From the NCBI RefSeq assembly GCF_019112545.1, contig NW_025064884.1, positions 1,290,141-1,354,140 of the forward strand: a stretch of DNA of 64,000 nucleotides, read 5' to 3'. The notes beneath the pieces are model-generated. The model saw only the letters and a list, made by a program, of their open reading frames with translations. It searched no databases and was not told the DNA's origin. Below are positions 24,541 through 36,903 of the stretch, piece after piece. Made by a program: the position numbers and the translations under genes. Position 1 is the stretch's first letter. Each line of letters opens with the position of its first letter. The stretch is from Guyanagaster necrorhizus. Its lineage: Eukaryota; Basidiomycota; Agaricomycetes; Agaricales; Physalacriaceae.

Positions 24541-24583
24541 ACAGCTGTGCATGAGAAAAGAGAAAGAGAAGCTTTAAGCTAAT

Positions 24584-25053
24584 TGTTAGACCCAAGTGTC
24601 ATATGAACAGAAATATGTGATAAACAGAAGTCTCCTCACACTTCAGGAGATCAGACTAAGTTTATTGGTGTATATTCTGATTGGAGTGTCACAAGGCTTT
24701 AGAGTCAGCTTGAGTATAGAATAGTGTGAAGTTAAACTTTAGCTCAAAGCTGGAGTTTTCCAGCAAGAGTGAGCCTCCTTAAATACTGTATAAGCTTATG
24801 CTAAATATACTACTTACTTATTGTGTATTGTTGTGTCCTTAATGCCTATTGTCCTTGGACATTGCTACTGTACATAAAAAGCTGATTGTATGTCATCAGA
24901 CAATGCTGTTGCATTGAAAGACAATGACTGACTTGGCCTAGTTGTGATGACTAAGCTTCATCTCATAGTCTTAAGTGCTGGCTAAGCATCTTGACTAAGC
25001 ATAAATAGGAGTTACTCATTGAAAAGAATAAAGAAAGTGAAAAAATCATAACA
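24584..25053 (-). repeat. 5' LTR of element E (470 bp)
   Basis: On the plus strand it runs TGTTAGACCC...AATCATAACA. It abuts plus-strand RT sequence of element F, which marks the right boundary of the E insertion. Confidence 0.9.
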
Positions 25054-27877
25054 GAATCATACTATTGAGCTGATCTCCAACACTAATGCCAACTTAAACT
25101 GTAAAACATACCCTCTCAGAAACAATGAGCAGCAGAAACTCAATAAATTTCTTGATAAGAACCTGTCTAGTGAAAGAATTTGACCATCCAAATTGCCTAT
25201 GACCTTGCCATTCTTCTTTGTCAAGAAAGACAGCAAACTCTGGCCAGTCTAAGACTACCAAAAGCTTAACAAGATGATGTTCAAAAATTATTATTCTTTT
25301 CCTTTAATCTTAGAACTCATGAATAAGCTTTGGGAAGCCAAATATTATACTAAACTGGATGTTTATTAGAGGTACAACAATATCCAGATCAAAGAGGGTG
25401 ATAAATAGAAAGCCATCTTTAGGACTAACCAAAGACTATTCAAACTAACAGTCATGTTTTTCAGGCTAACAAATTTACCTGCTACCTTCTAGTGAATGAT
25501 GAATAACATCTTTAAAGACCTCATCACCACTGGTAAGGTTACTATTTATCTCAATGACATTCTTATCATGTCAAAGACCAAGGAGGAGCACAGAGGGTTG
25601 GTATGGCAGGTGCTAGCCTTGATGAGAAGATACAAACTCTTCCTAAAGGCTGAGAAGTGCAAATTCAAAGTGCTGGAAATGGAATACCTAGGAGTCATCA
25701 TCAGTGAGAGGAGCATCTGTATAGACTCTATCAAAGTGGCTGAAGTAATTGAGTGGCTGGAGCCAACAAAGAAGAAGGAGCTCTAATCCTTCTTAGAATT
25801 CACAAACTTCTACCACCAGTTCATATGAGACTATAGCAAGGTCATTTGACCAATGATGCAGCTAACCAGTAACACTCCTTGGACATGGGAACTATCATAG
25901 CAGGTAGCCTTTGATGACTTGAAATGATAACTTGCAGAGAACATGGTACTAGCCATTCTGGATCAGGATGGCAAGTTCTGAGTAGAAGCTGACTCAAGTG
26001 AGGGTGCTATAAAGGCTATCCTATCTCAGAAACAAGATGGAAGATGGCAACCAGTCATCTTTCTCTCCAAAGCCCTAATAGTGACTGAATAAAAGTATGA
26101 AATCTATGACAAAGAATTGCTCACAATAATACTTGCCTTAGAGGACTGATAGTATTATCTCATCAGCATCACTAAGACCTTTGAGATTTGAATAGATTAC
26201 CAAAATCTCAGATACTTCTGACAACTGCAGAAACTAAACCAGCAACAAGCCTGTTAGATAACAGAGTTAAGTCAATATCTCTACACCCTACATCATAAGG
26301 CAGAGACAGTGAACAAGAAGGCTGACCTCCTCAGCCAGCAGGCCAATTATGACCAGAGAGGACATAACAATGAGAAGGTGATATTATTAAAGTCTGAACA
26401 TTTTCAAGCTATGATCATGCCAACCAAAGAAGAGATCTATGAACAGATTAAGAGCATGACCAGAAACACCAGTAAATAGGATCAATGCATAGCTCTGTCC
26501 CTGAACCATGAGAGAGAAATGACAAAGGAGGAAGGGCTGATTCATTATAATAGGCAAATCTACATTCCACAAGATCAAAGATTACAAGGTGAGATCATTG
26601 CTATATGTTATGATCATACTATTAGAGGACATCCAGAGATCACCAAAACTAAAGAATTAGTTTTATATGAATACTGGTAGCTGAAAATGAGACAAAACAT
26701 CAAGTGCTACATAAAAAGATGCAAAATCTGTCAGTAAGAAAAGCTCTTCACCCAAGCAAGGGTGGCACCACTCCATCTCAATGAAGTACCTCAATCACTC
26801 TAGACTCATATCTCAGTTGACATGGTCACAGAACTCTCAGACTGTAATGGCTATAATACTATTATTATCATTATCGACAGATTCTCAAAGGCAATCATTC
26901 TGATCACATGCTCAATGGAACTAACATCCAAAGGTTGAGCAAAGATCTTATGAGATGAGGTCTATGCCAAACATGGAATACCTCAAATTGTGATCTCTGA
27001 TAGAAAACTGCAATTTGTCTCTAAATTCATAGATGATCTGTATAAACTACTTAACATCTGGCAAAACACCTCTACAGCATATCACTCACAAACTGATGGC
27101 CAAATGGAAAGAGTCAATCAGGAGGTTGAAAAATATCTTTGACTCTTCATAAACTACCAGCAAGATGACTGGGTTGAGTGGTTAGCTCTTGCAGCCTTCC
27201 AATACAATAACCAAGTATATTCAGCAACAGGCAAATTACTATTTTTCATAAACTATAGACATCATCTGAATATCTCTCAGATAAAAGACTCCTATGTCAC
27301 TATGCCAGCCTTGACTGAATTTGTTACAACCATGGCAAATATCCACAATAAAATCTGTGCTGTTCTCAAGAAAGCAGCATTAATTATGAAGAAGCAGTAT
27401 GACATATATCACCAAACTGCATACATATACAACATAAATAACAAGGTTTGGTTAGATATAACTAACCTTTATCTGTCATGACCAAAGCAAAAACTTTCTG
27501 ATAAATGCACTGGATCATTTTCAGTATTAGCTAAGATTAGCACATCTGCCTACTGTCTTTGCCTGCCAATGCATTGGAAAATCCACAACATCTTTGATAA
27601 AGCATTATTAACACTATACATCATGCTTGCATTCTCAAATCAGAAACAGCCACCACCTCCATCTTCTGACTTGATCAATGATGAAAAGCACTATAAGATC
27701 AATCAAATATTGAACTACAAACTATGCAAAGCCAAGGCAAAAGACAGTGACATAACAATGACAGTAGACTATTTAGTTAGCTGGAAGAGCTATAGTCCTG
27801 AATCTAACCAATAGGTCAATGAAAGATGGATGGATGCAGCAGATGCCATACAGGACTATAAATTATCCCTAAATTAA
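25054..27877 (+). pseudogene. Degenerate pol of element F
   Basis: RT at about 25100-25800 has YLND instead of YLDD (Asn codon at 25553-25555), so the first catalytic Asp is lost. RNase H is near 25980-26220. Integrase is at about 26560-27250 and keeps Glu at the third catalytic position (GQMERVN). A GSF in place of GPF precedes a chromodomain piece (open frame 27569-27814, with LVSWKSY). TGA and TAG codons interrupt all domains. Confidence 0.83.
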
Positions 27878-27910
27878 GCCATCAGAATGATGGTCTTAAG
27901 AAGGAGGTAA

Positions 27911-28379
27911 TATTATAATTTTTCCTTATTTTTTTTCTTTTCAATAGGATTGACCCCTATTTATGCTTAGTCAAGGTGTCTAGACCAGTGCTTAGGACTA
28001 TGGGATTGGCTTAGTCATCACAACAAGCCCAATTGGCTATTGTCTTTTGACACAACAGTATTGCTCAATAATACACAATGACATTATTGTAGACAAGAGT
28101 GATGCTCAAGGACAACAAGCATAACTACCAGTACAGACATAATAAGCAAAGATATTTATAGTAGCACTATGACTTGTATATAAGTAGAAGCAATCTCACT
28201 GGTATAACCTCAGCTTCAAGCTAAAGTTTATTCATATCATTCTACTCTTGAGCCAATCACTAAAGCCTTGTCACATCATGATCTGTATTTACATCAGTGG
28301 ACTCTGATGTTTTCACTTGAAGTATGAAGTGACATCAGTTTATTACATGTCTAAGATCATATGCAGCTTGGGTCTAACA
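27911..28379 (+). repeat. 3' LTR of element F (469 bp)
   Basis: It starts TATTATAATTTT (decayed TG) after the purine tract AAGAAGGAGG and ends GGGTCTAACA. AGCTTCAAGCTAA is conserved. Confidence 0.86.
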
Positions 28380-28490
28380 ATTATCATGAGCAGCTTCTTG
28401 TCATAGATTTTATAATTTTATTCTGTGACAGAGAGTGTTTTTGACAGGTATGCAATTGAGTTCAAAGAAAAGGCATGTGAGTAGTGAAAT
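28380..28490 (-). mobile_element. RNase H fragment of a gypsy element (G)
   Basis: On the minus strand the sequence reads as the gypsy RNase H phrase seen in other copies (SKTLSVTE, then NYKIYDKKLL). The fragment is only about 0.1 kb. It is cut on the left by the LTR of F and fades on the right. It may be the right-hand remnant of the element into which F inserted. Confidence 0.55.
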
Positions 28491-29770
28491 CATCAAAGGT
28501 CCCATCTGTATAATAAAGTGACTGGATAATGAGAATACCCAGTGCATCCTGCCTTTTGAGCAGTCATATATGCCAGATTCCTGGAAGAGATAGAGATGCA
28601 TCTCCACTGACACAAGTGGAAAGTGCTGTGGCAGTCTGATTTTAAGAACACCAAGGCATTCTTTTAGGAGTATGAGAAGCTGGTCTACCAGGCAGGATGG
28701 CTGAATGATGAAGTGGTAATAGTAAAACAGATCAAAGTGGCTATTTGCTCAAATGTCAAGAACACTATCACATCAGGAGATAATAGCCTTCCAACCATGT
28801 ATACAGAGTGAAAGAAGCATGTCCTACAAATAGACTACAACTTGTTATGATTTTTTTATTTCTTTCTCTCATTAACCCCTATTTATGCTTAGTCAGAGCA
28901 CTTATACCAGTGCTTAAGACCATAGGACCAGCTTAGTCATCACAACAAGCTGAGTCTGTCATTGTATTTCAATGCAATGATGACACTCAACAACACACAA
29001 CAACTCTTTTGTAGATAGTATCAATGCTCAAGAACAACAAGCACAATGACTTGGACAGACACAATAAGTAGTAGTATATTTATCTCAATGAACAAACAGT
29101 ATATAAGTAGGATAGCTCTCACTGTATTACTCCAGCTTCAAGCTAAAGTTTATTTATACTATTTCACTCTCAAGCCTCTTGTCAATGGCCTTGAAGCACA
29201 ATAGTCAATAAAGCACAACAGTGGACTCAGATGTGACTGTACAAATATGATACAGCATCTGTTTATCATGTGTTTTGATCATGTGTGACTTAGATCTAAC
29301 ACAACTATTGAGTCAACCACATGGATAGTGGTAATCAAGCAGTGGAAAGGACTAAAATAATAACAGAAAGAATTCCTTAAAAGGAATTCTCATCAACAGG
29401 CACTGACTAAAATACTACAATAGTATCACATACAGAGGATAGGGTCTGCCCATGGATATAGATGCCCTCCACAAGGAGAGAAAATGCTTCAACTGTGGGG
29501 AGAAGAGCCATCTGTCAAGGGCATGTCTCAAACCCTATTGACTCTGCTACCCATAGTGTGACAACCAAGGCAGTCAGATGGACCAAGAAGGCAGCCAGAT
29601 AAGTGGTGTGTGATGAGTACAGGAAATGAAGTTCTCAGAAGAGGAATGGAAGGTGTTAGACAAAATGTGCACCAAAGTCTTGTGGCACCAAGTGATGGCA
29701 TCTCAAGCTGGTGCCACCTTCCAGTTTATGCCCCCTCTCATCTTCTGCCATACTAAGCCATTTCTGTGGA
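28491..29770 (+). pseudogene. Gag remnant of a different gypsy family (H), split by a solo LTR
   Basis: Before the solo LTR, plus-strand sequence (about 28560-28842) reads like a capsid domain (EYEKLVYQAGWL). After it, a CCHC knuckle, CFNCGEKSHLSRAC, is clear at 29485-29526, followed by degraded sequence with YxxC-like phrases. Capsid and knuckle are unlike those of elements A-F, so this is another family. The two halves join at the 5-bp duplication CAACT. No long frame remains, and the outer boundaries are uncertain. Confidence 0.6.
28843..29301 (+). repeat. Solo gypsy LTR with target duplication CAACT
   Basis: A 459-bp LTR of the A-F family (TGTTATGATTTT...GATCTAACA, with AGCTTCAAGCTAA) stands alone. 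It is flanked by perfect 5-bp direct repeats, CAACT at 28838-28842 and 29302-29306. There is no internal element sequence, so it is a solo LTR left by recombination between two LTRs. Confidence 0.93.
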
Positions 29771-31089
29771 ACAAAAACAACCAATGAGAGTGAAATTTTA
29801 TGGATATATCTGCATCAAATTTGTATATATTTCATCTTTGTGCTGAATGCTATATATAAATAGATATATCCTACTACTTATTACTGTACTGGGATTCATG
29901 AAACATAGTGAATAAAAACTCTCCACTTATTCAAGTTGAAGCAGAATCTGAAGGCCTAAATTTCATTGTCTTGTTGAGTTCATGGCTTTTCATTGGAATG
30001 TATTGGGTTAACCATACTCAGATATTGATTTATCAACTGTCAGTTGATTCTAGACACCAAATCAGTGAGCCAGATGATATCATCCTATAGAAAAATTCTG
30101 ATCTCCGTTTTCTCCATGGATCCTCTATCTTAGCTTGATGGGAGACTTTAATCAGCTCTACACATCACTTCAGAGGCCTGGCATCCAATGACAATGCCTT
30201 TATGATTGAAAGCATCATTGGTCCAGTAAGAGTGATCCATAATAGCTGAGAGTTTTGAGCACTGTCCATTCATATTTTTCATGATACATCATACTGCATA
30301 TGATTCTTGTCTAGACCATAAAAGATATCAATATGGTTCCAAAGACTGGACTTAGAACATACATTTGAGTAGCTATAAGGACTGAAATAAGTGTGACCAG
30401 AATGACACTGAGAGCTATATTAATTTTGTGGTGGAATTCAACAAGCTTGACATCCCATCAGGCAAGTAAGTAGATTGCTGATGCAATCTTACAGATGCTG
30501 GGATGCTTCTTAGTACAAACAACATAGCTCTAGAAGGAAGAATACTTACAATGATTGTATCACAGCAAATTTCAAGACAGGCATCACCACATGCTTTGGA
30601 AATCATAGACAGTAAAGTATGAGAGCAATGAACATGGACTGCTCTATTATGGTCTGGAACAGCCAGATGAGCCCAGCAGATGCTATAGCCGGATGAAGCG
30701 CTATCTGAAGCACTATTTGGATAAATATAATTGCAAACAAAGTCTAGATATACAAGATGAACTTCAGTGGAAATTTCAAAAGCAGAGAGAAACTTACACA
30801 GAAATGATGGACAAGCAAAAGCCATCGCATGCTTGTACAGAAAACTAGTTCATATATGTCTGCTCATATAAATTATTAAATTGAGAGTAACATAAAGTCC
30901 ATGGAACTTACACAAGCCAGAGATGATGACAGCAGCCATACGAGCCTTGCTGATACGATCTCATATGTACCATTCACCCAAAATGGGTGATGCTATGATT
31001 TGCAAGATAAATGTGACTGTCATCCAAAAGATGTTTAGACAATCTAACCAATAGTAATGAGAATATTAGGACATGGCCTCATGCACACT
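29771..31089. other. AT-rich stretch without a recognisable gene
   Basis: Poor in CpG and rich in stops. Short splice-like signals and hydrophobic phrases on the minus strand (about 30480-30830) could be decayed 3' exons of the membrane-protein gene described to the right. Nothing here can be assigned. Confidence 0.4.
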
Positions 31090-32056
31090 TTAGGACCTAT
31101 AGGTAATGATGTTCTGCTTGTTGGCAAACAACAGAGTGAGGTATTCTTTGAAAAAGCTAGCAAGAAGGAGATCTACTCTCTTTCTGTTAACATACAATAA
31201 GAACATATAAAGAAATGCTGGGATCGAATACTGAGCCAGAGAATATGGATTGAGATATGTATGGGTAAAGCCAGAAAAATCATGCACAAATGCGATGATG
31301 GTGAGATATATAACTTGCATGTTAAATTTCATAAGGTCGATTATGGTACCATCAGATAGCCCTTCAGTCCCACCACTAGTAACATTGGCTGCTACAAAAC
31401 TCAAAGCAAACAGATTCATAGTGGTTTCCTTGATATAATCAGCTTTGGTTAGATCAAAACAATCCTTCAGTATTGTCTGAAATAGCAGTGAGGGAATTTA
31501 CCACATATATTTCCCCCAGAAGGACCAAGACTAGAACAATGAACACTGGGTTGATATGAGACTATATCCTTGACAAAGTACCTACAATTGATTCAATACC
31601 AGCTTTCCTGAGGGCTAAATATGCTGACTGGCAAAAGGACTCATCAAAGTTGTTTATCATTACATTTCATTCAAACATCTTGAAGCATGAATCATACCTA
31701 GGATCAAAATCTTTGGGGTTGATATAAAGAAATCTATCAAAAAGACTTACGAGCCATACTGTTGATTCTCACCAGTATAATACTCAGTGACAGCCATGCA
31801 GATATCTGTGGCCATTCTTGAACTCATCAGATCGGTCGAGTTACTGACAAACATCTCATGAGTGATCCTCTCAGACAGAAAGGATGCTAGAAATGAAAAT
31901 GCCTCAAAGAAGTTCTGGATTATCAGATCATAAGCTGAAATCTTCAAATCATTGTCAAAGTAGAGCCACAGGTCAACCTGTAGCAGTGTTATGAGTGATA
32001 CTGTCATATGGTACATTGATAAGACAATGCTAGCTGATACAATAGAGCATTGTATT

Positions 32057-32205
32057 TGTTGCAGGATGATACAAGTACCTGATATCAACCTTATATAAGC
32101 ATAGACAGTTTTGTCCTGAGTCGATGGTCAATTACCTTTAAGCAATTGACCATTATACTCAGTCTAGCCTATTATCCACTGCATAAAAGTAACCTGCCTA
32201 CAACA
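32057..32205 (+). repeat. 5' LTR of the copia element
   Basis: TGTTGCAGG...CTACAACA, 149 bp. It differs from the 3' LTR at 10 positions by my count. All are transitions, and at each the 5' copy has A or T where the 3' copy has G or C. Confidence 0.95.
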
Positions 32206-32217
32206 GGTTATGGGCCC
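32206..32217 (+). promoter_or_regulatory. Copia primer-binding site (half initiator-tRNA type)
   Basis: GGTTATGGGCCC follows the 5' LTR directly. It differs by one base from GGTTATGAGCCC, the complement of the anticodon region of eukaryotic initiator methionine tRNA, which copia-type elements use as a half-tRNA primer. Confidence 0.7.
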
Positions 32218-32322
32218 TGTGCTTTAAGGCCTATTTCAAGTTTTTTTCCTTCACATCTTGCCTGTGCCCTGTTATCTCTCTATCAGTCACTTCACTACTG
32301 AAACAATATCACCATATACATT

Positions 32323-35300
32323 ATGCCATCCTTTGACACAATCAAAAAAGGCTTTAACAATCTAAATGCCTCCAACTATAGTGAGTGGAAAGAAAACATG
32401 TCAGTCTTACTCAAAACTCACTACAAGTATCTTATCACCATTGGCCATGACCCTGAACCGGAGTTTGCAGACCTCAAGAAGCCAATATACCAGGAGAGAA
32501 AGGACTGGAAGAACTGAAAGGAAACTCAGGTATCGGCTGCTGGCACAATCTACTTTTGCCTTGATGAATCCCAGAAGGCTCATGTCAAGAACTGTCTTGA
32601 CAATCCAGAGAGGATGTGGGATACATTAAAGGCATACCATCAGCAAAGAAAACTAGCAACTTGATTTATAGCCTATGACAGCTTCTTCAATCTCAAGAAG
32701 GAGACAGAAGAATCACTTTCAGACCTTGCCAGTCAGGACACTCAAATCATGAGTCATATCCGTGCTCTGCATCCTGCTCATTTTGGCCTCCAGCAATTAG
32801 AAGAAGAGCTTCTCATTATGGCTCTGATTCATGCACTTCCTCAGCCCAAATTTGGAAACTTTGTCATATCACTATTTCTTCTCTCCGATAAACTCACTTC
32901 CAAAGGACTCCACACTGCATTTCACAATAAAGAAAACAATCAGAAGCTGCATGCTGGTGATTCAGCAGTCTCTGTCGCTCTCAAAGCCACACCTTTTCAT
33001 TCAGCCACAAATTGGGCTACCAATGCTGCTGCAAAATGTGGATGGTGCCTTCATAAGAATCATGTAGAAGAAGAATATATAATCAAGAAGTTTTCACTTA
33101 AATGGGACTGTGAATGTGCTGCTGACTATACTACTGGAAAGCATCATCATAAGAGGGCTGAAAAGAAGGACTCGAAAGCTGCTAACTCTGCTGAGATGAA
33201 AGAGGAGACTGCTAGCCAAGCAAGTACTGATTTATCATCACTTGCTGTGTCTTATTGGAATACCGATACAGGTGCTTCTCATCATATGACCCCTCACTGA
33301 CAATAGTTCCAACTCTATGCTTCACATGTCATTCCCATTTGTCTTGCAGACAATTCAGTCATTTATTCAGCAGGGATTGGGTCAGTAGTATTGGAGTCAG
33401 AGATTCAGGGGAAGAAAGGCTCAGTGGTGGAACTTCTTGACACATTACATGTACCAGCATTGAAAAGTAATCTCTTATCGCTCTATCATCTTACATGAGA
33501 AAAGGGATTTAGGATCTCAATTGCTGGATCAGATGTCACTTTCAGCCAGGGTGAAAAGATCCGATTCACAGCAACTGTAAATGAGAGCAATATTGGTTAT
33601 ATCAATGCTACCACACATTTGTTCTCAAAATCAACCACTATCATTGCAAACTCAAGCTCTACAAGTATCTGCCAGATGGACAACACACTTTAGCACAGAT
33701 ATTGCTGTCATCGAAACATGGACACTATACAGCACATGCATACAAAGCAGCTAGTAACTGAAATGAAGTGAGAGTCAGGTCCCTCAACTGATCCTATCTG
33801 CATACCATGCTTTGCTGGCAAACAGCATTGCCACAATGTTCCTTGTGGTCCTTCAGAGTGGAAGAAACACCTTCTTAAGTGAGTATACAGTGATATCAAA
33901 GGTCCAATACCTGTCACAACTCCAGAGGGCTATCACTACTGGATAACATTCATCTGCAGTGCATCTGACACTTGAGCTGTTGCACCTCTGAAGTATAAAA
34001 GTGATGCCTTTAATGCCTTCAAGCAGTTCAAAGCATATGCAGAGAATATCCATCCAGAACTCAAAATCATTGAGTTTCAGGAAGATAAAAGCAGTGAATA
34101 TATAGGAAAGGAGTTTGTCAACTTCTGTGCTGAGCATAAGATCAAAAGATGACATACTGAACCCAATGAACCATACCAGAATAGCACAGCAGAACAAGCC
34201 AACCACACAATTGCAGAGGCCATCACTGCCATGCTAAATGAGTCACATCTCTCATCATCATTTTGGAACCTCACTCTCTGAGTATTCATTCATGTCTAAA
34301 ATCGCATTCCCACAGATCCTCTTCCAAACACCACACCCTTCACAGAATGGGACCCAAATCACCAAAAACCAGATATATCCCACTTTCACGTGTTTGGATG
34401 TCTTGCATATGTACTAGTATGAAAAAAGAGATGTCAAGCATTAGAGTCACACACCCAAAAATGTATCTTTATTAGATATCCAGAGGGAGTAAAAGGCTGG
34501 CTATTCTAGAACCCATCTACACAGTGGTTCATCACCTCCAGCCATGCTGTATTCGATGAGCATGTATTTTCTAGAAATCACAAAAATATTATAAATCCTC
34601 TTGGTGATGATACATCTCCCACAAACAGACATAACAGCACAGATACTGCTATACCTGATGCAGCGATGCCTCATTAAGAGGAAGAGAACATACCTACTGA
34701 TAAGCTATCTCCACCATTTGAGCAACTCCCATTATCATCATCATCACCATCCTCACCAGCTCCATCCACTCTATCAAATATGCAAACACCTCCAGAATCA
34801 CCTCTTACTCCACTATCAAGTCTTCCGACATCTCCTACACTCTCTTCACCACTTTTACATCCTCAGGCATGCTTCGAGCTACAATACAACTCTAAAGATC
34901 TTATAATCCCATCTCCAAACACTGGACATGGTTTTCACTGTAAACATTCTGGCACTAATGCGATGAACTCACTAGACTCAGATAAACCCCTTTCTGATCC
35001 CATTGATGAAACCACTGCTGAGCCAGAGCTTACTGAGACAGATGTTGTCACAGGAATGACCTTTGTATTGCATGATGATGACTATATTACATATACAGAA
35101 GCTTTTGAGCTTGCATTTCAGACAGCAGTAGAGATGGCAAACCAAGCATCTGCACCCAACAATAAACCAAAGACACTTGCAGAGGCGATGACTTGGCCAG
35201 GAGAGGAAAGTGAAAAATAGTATGAGGCAGCTCAGCAGGAATTGAATGCACTGCAGGAGAGTGGCACCTTTGAGCTTGTGAAGCTCCCTCCAGGGCAAAA

Positions 35301-36732
35301 GGCTATAAGTGGGAAATGGATCTTCAAAGTGAAGTGTAACCCTGATGGATCCATTGAATGCTACAAGGCATGCTATGTTGCAAAAGGGTACTCACAGCGG
35401 CCAGGTTTTGACTACACTGAAACCTTCTCTCCTACTTCAAAATGGGCAGCTATCCAAACAGTCCTCGCTCTTGCTGCACTTGAGGACCTAGAGCTCTGCA
35501 GTGTAGATATCTCATCAGCATTTCTGAATGGTGATCTAAAAGAGGAGGTATACCTTCAACAACCAGAGGGATTCAAGACAAAGGACAAGAGCTGAGTGCT
35601 TCATCTCTTCAAGTCCATCTATAGACTGAAGCAGGCTGGACATGAATGGCACAAAAAGCTCCACAGCGCTATGACCAAGATGGGCTTTAACAGAGTATGC
35701 TGTGAACACAGCATATGGGTGTACAAGAGAGATGATGCTTGGATTATTGTTCCAGTGTTTGTCAACAATGTAACAATTGCTGCAAAGTCTATGGAGTCTG
35801 CACAACATGTTGTTGATGATCTCAAAAAGCACTTCAAACTTCATGATCTAGGTCCAACTTCATTCCTTCTTGGTGTCGAAATACACAGAGACTGTCTAAA
35901 CCAAACACTCACACTCTCTCAACCACAGTACATCCTAAAAATCCTAGAATGTACCGGAATGTCCAACTGTAACAGTGTCAGTACTCCTCTCGATCCACAC
36001 ACTAAGCTATCCAGCTCAATGTCCCCTGCTACTCCAGAGGAATGGGAAACCATGTGGCACATCCCATATCTCCAAATCCTTGGCTCTGTAGCATATCTGG
36101 CCATCACCACTCATCCTGACATAGCTTTTGCAGTCAGTGTCCTATCACATTTCAGCAAAAACCCTGGATTGAGGCATTGGGAGGCCCTGAAATGCCTCCT
36201 CAGATACATAAAGGGAACAATCGACCTAAAATTGACATATTTACCTGATGCTACAAACCCAGACCTGTTCAAAACATACACAGATGCAGATCATGGTGGA
36301 AACCCAGACAATGGGTGCTCGACCTCAGGATATGTTGTCAAGATGGGCACAGGTGCAGTCAGCTGGATGAGTCGGCTACAATCTATAGTAACCTTATCGA
36401 CCACAGAGGCTGAATATGTGGCTGCCATCTCTGCTGGACAGGAAATTCTGTGGCTGCGAAACCTGTTCACAGAATTTGACTTCCATCATCTGTCGCCATC
36501 GCCACTGCTGATTGACAACCAGTCTGCTCTCTCTGTTGCTCGCAATCCTGATCATCACGGTCATGTCAAACATCTTGACCTCTGCTTCTACTGGTTACAA
36601 GACAAGGTTGAGCGGGGGCACATACATATTGAATATCTTCACACAGAAGACATGCCTGCTGACATCTTCACAAAGGCCTTAGGGAAGGAGAAGATGACTC
36701 ACATGATCAGGCTGTTGGGTCTTGAACTCTGA
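32323..36732 (+). pseudogene. Gag-pol of the copia element, broken by stops
   Basis: Begins at ATG 32323. Gag with a UBN2-like start and a damaged zinc knuckle (CGWC...H, final Cys lost) at about 33030-33090; protease DTGAS at about 33267; integrase core at about 33890-34200 with Asp, Asp (in EDKSSEYIG) and Glu (NSTAEQ) still readable; RT and RNase H at 35242-36732. The RT active site reads FVNN instead of YVDD (Asn codons at 35764-35769). RNase H keeps TDAD, TEAEY and DNQSAL. Stops include TGA 32515-32517, TGA 33298-33300, TAG 35218-35220 and TGA 35593-35595. The last 1.1 kb (35596-36732) is open over 378 codons. Confidence 0.9.
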
Positions 36733-36754
36733 GAAGTATTGTGTCGAGGGGGAG

Positions 36755-36903
36755 TGTTGCGGGACGACACAAGTACCTGATATCAACCTTATATAAGCAT
36801 AGACAGTTTTGTCCTGAGTCGACGGTCAATTGCCTTTAAGCAATTGACCGTCGTACTCAGTCTGGCCTATTATCCACTGCATAAAAGTAACCTGCCTGCA
36901 ACA
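36755..36903 (+). repeat. 3' LTR of the copia element
   Basis: TGTTGCGGG...CTGCAACA, 149 bp, following the purine tract. It has kept the CpG sites that are TpG or CpA in the 5' LTR. Confidence 0.95.

Larger units (their letters stand above)
20422..25053 (-). mobile_element. Ty3/gypsy element E (5' half)
   Basis: The 5' half of a minus-strand gypsy copy: 5' LTR at 24584-25053, leader peptide remnant, long gag region, capsid, knuckle and protease. It breaks off at 20422, just after the protease, at the LTR of element D. RT, RNase H, integrase and the 3' LTR are absent from the window and should lie to its left if D inserted into E. Its primer-binding site (24570-24582) matches its LTR segment 24739-24751 with one mismatch. 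Confidence 0.86.
25054..28379 (+). mobile_element. Ty3/gypsy element F (right part)
   Basis: The element begins in the region before RT (phrases such as LISNTNANLNCKT) and runs to a 3' LTR at 27911-28379. Its 5' half is not present in the window. Heavily decayed and AT-rich. It abuts a minus-strand RNase H fragment (G) on the right. Confidence 0.86.
32057..36903 (+). mobile_element. Complete Ty1/copia retrotransposon
   Basis: Two 149-bp LTRs (32057-32205 and 36755-36903) flank a 4.5-kb internal region. Direct 5-bp repeats GTATT lie at 32052-32056 and 36904-36908. The order gag, protease, integrase, RT, RNase H is that of Ty1/copia. A purine tract, CGAGGGGGAG, lies at 36746-36754. The coding frame has several stops and the RT active site is lost, so this copy is not autonomous. 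Confidence 0.95.

Noticed and set aside
31090..31419. Possible cytochrome P450 exon
   Set aside because: A few phrases looked like P450 I-helix or haem-loop sequence, but ExxR and FxxGxxxCxG could not be found in a consistent frame.
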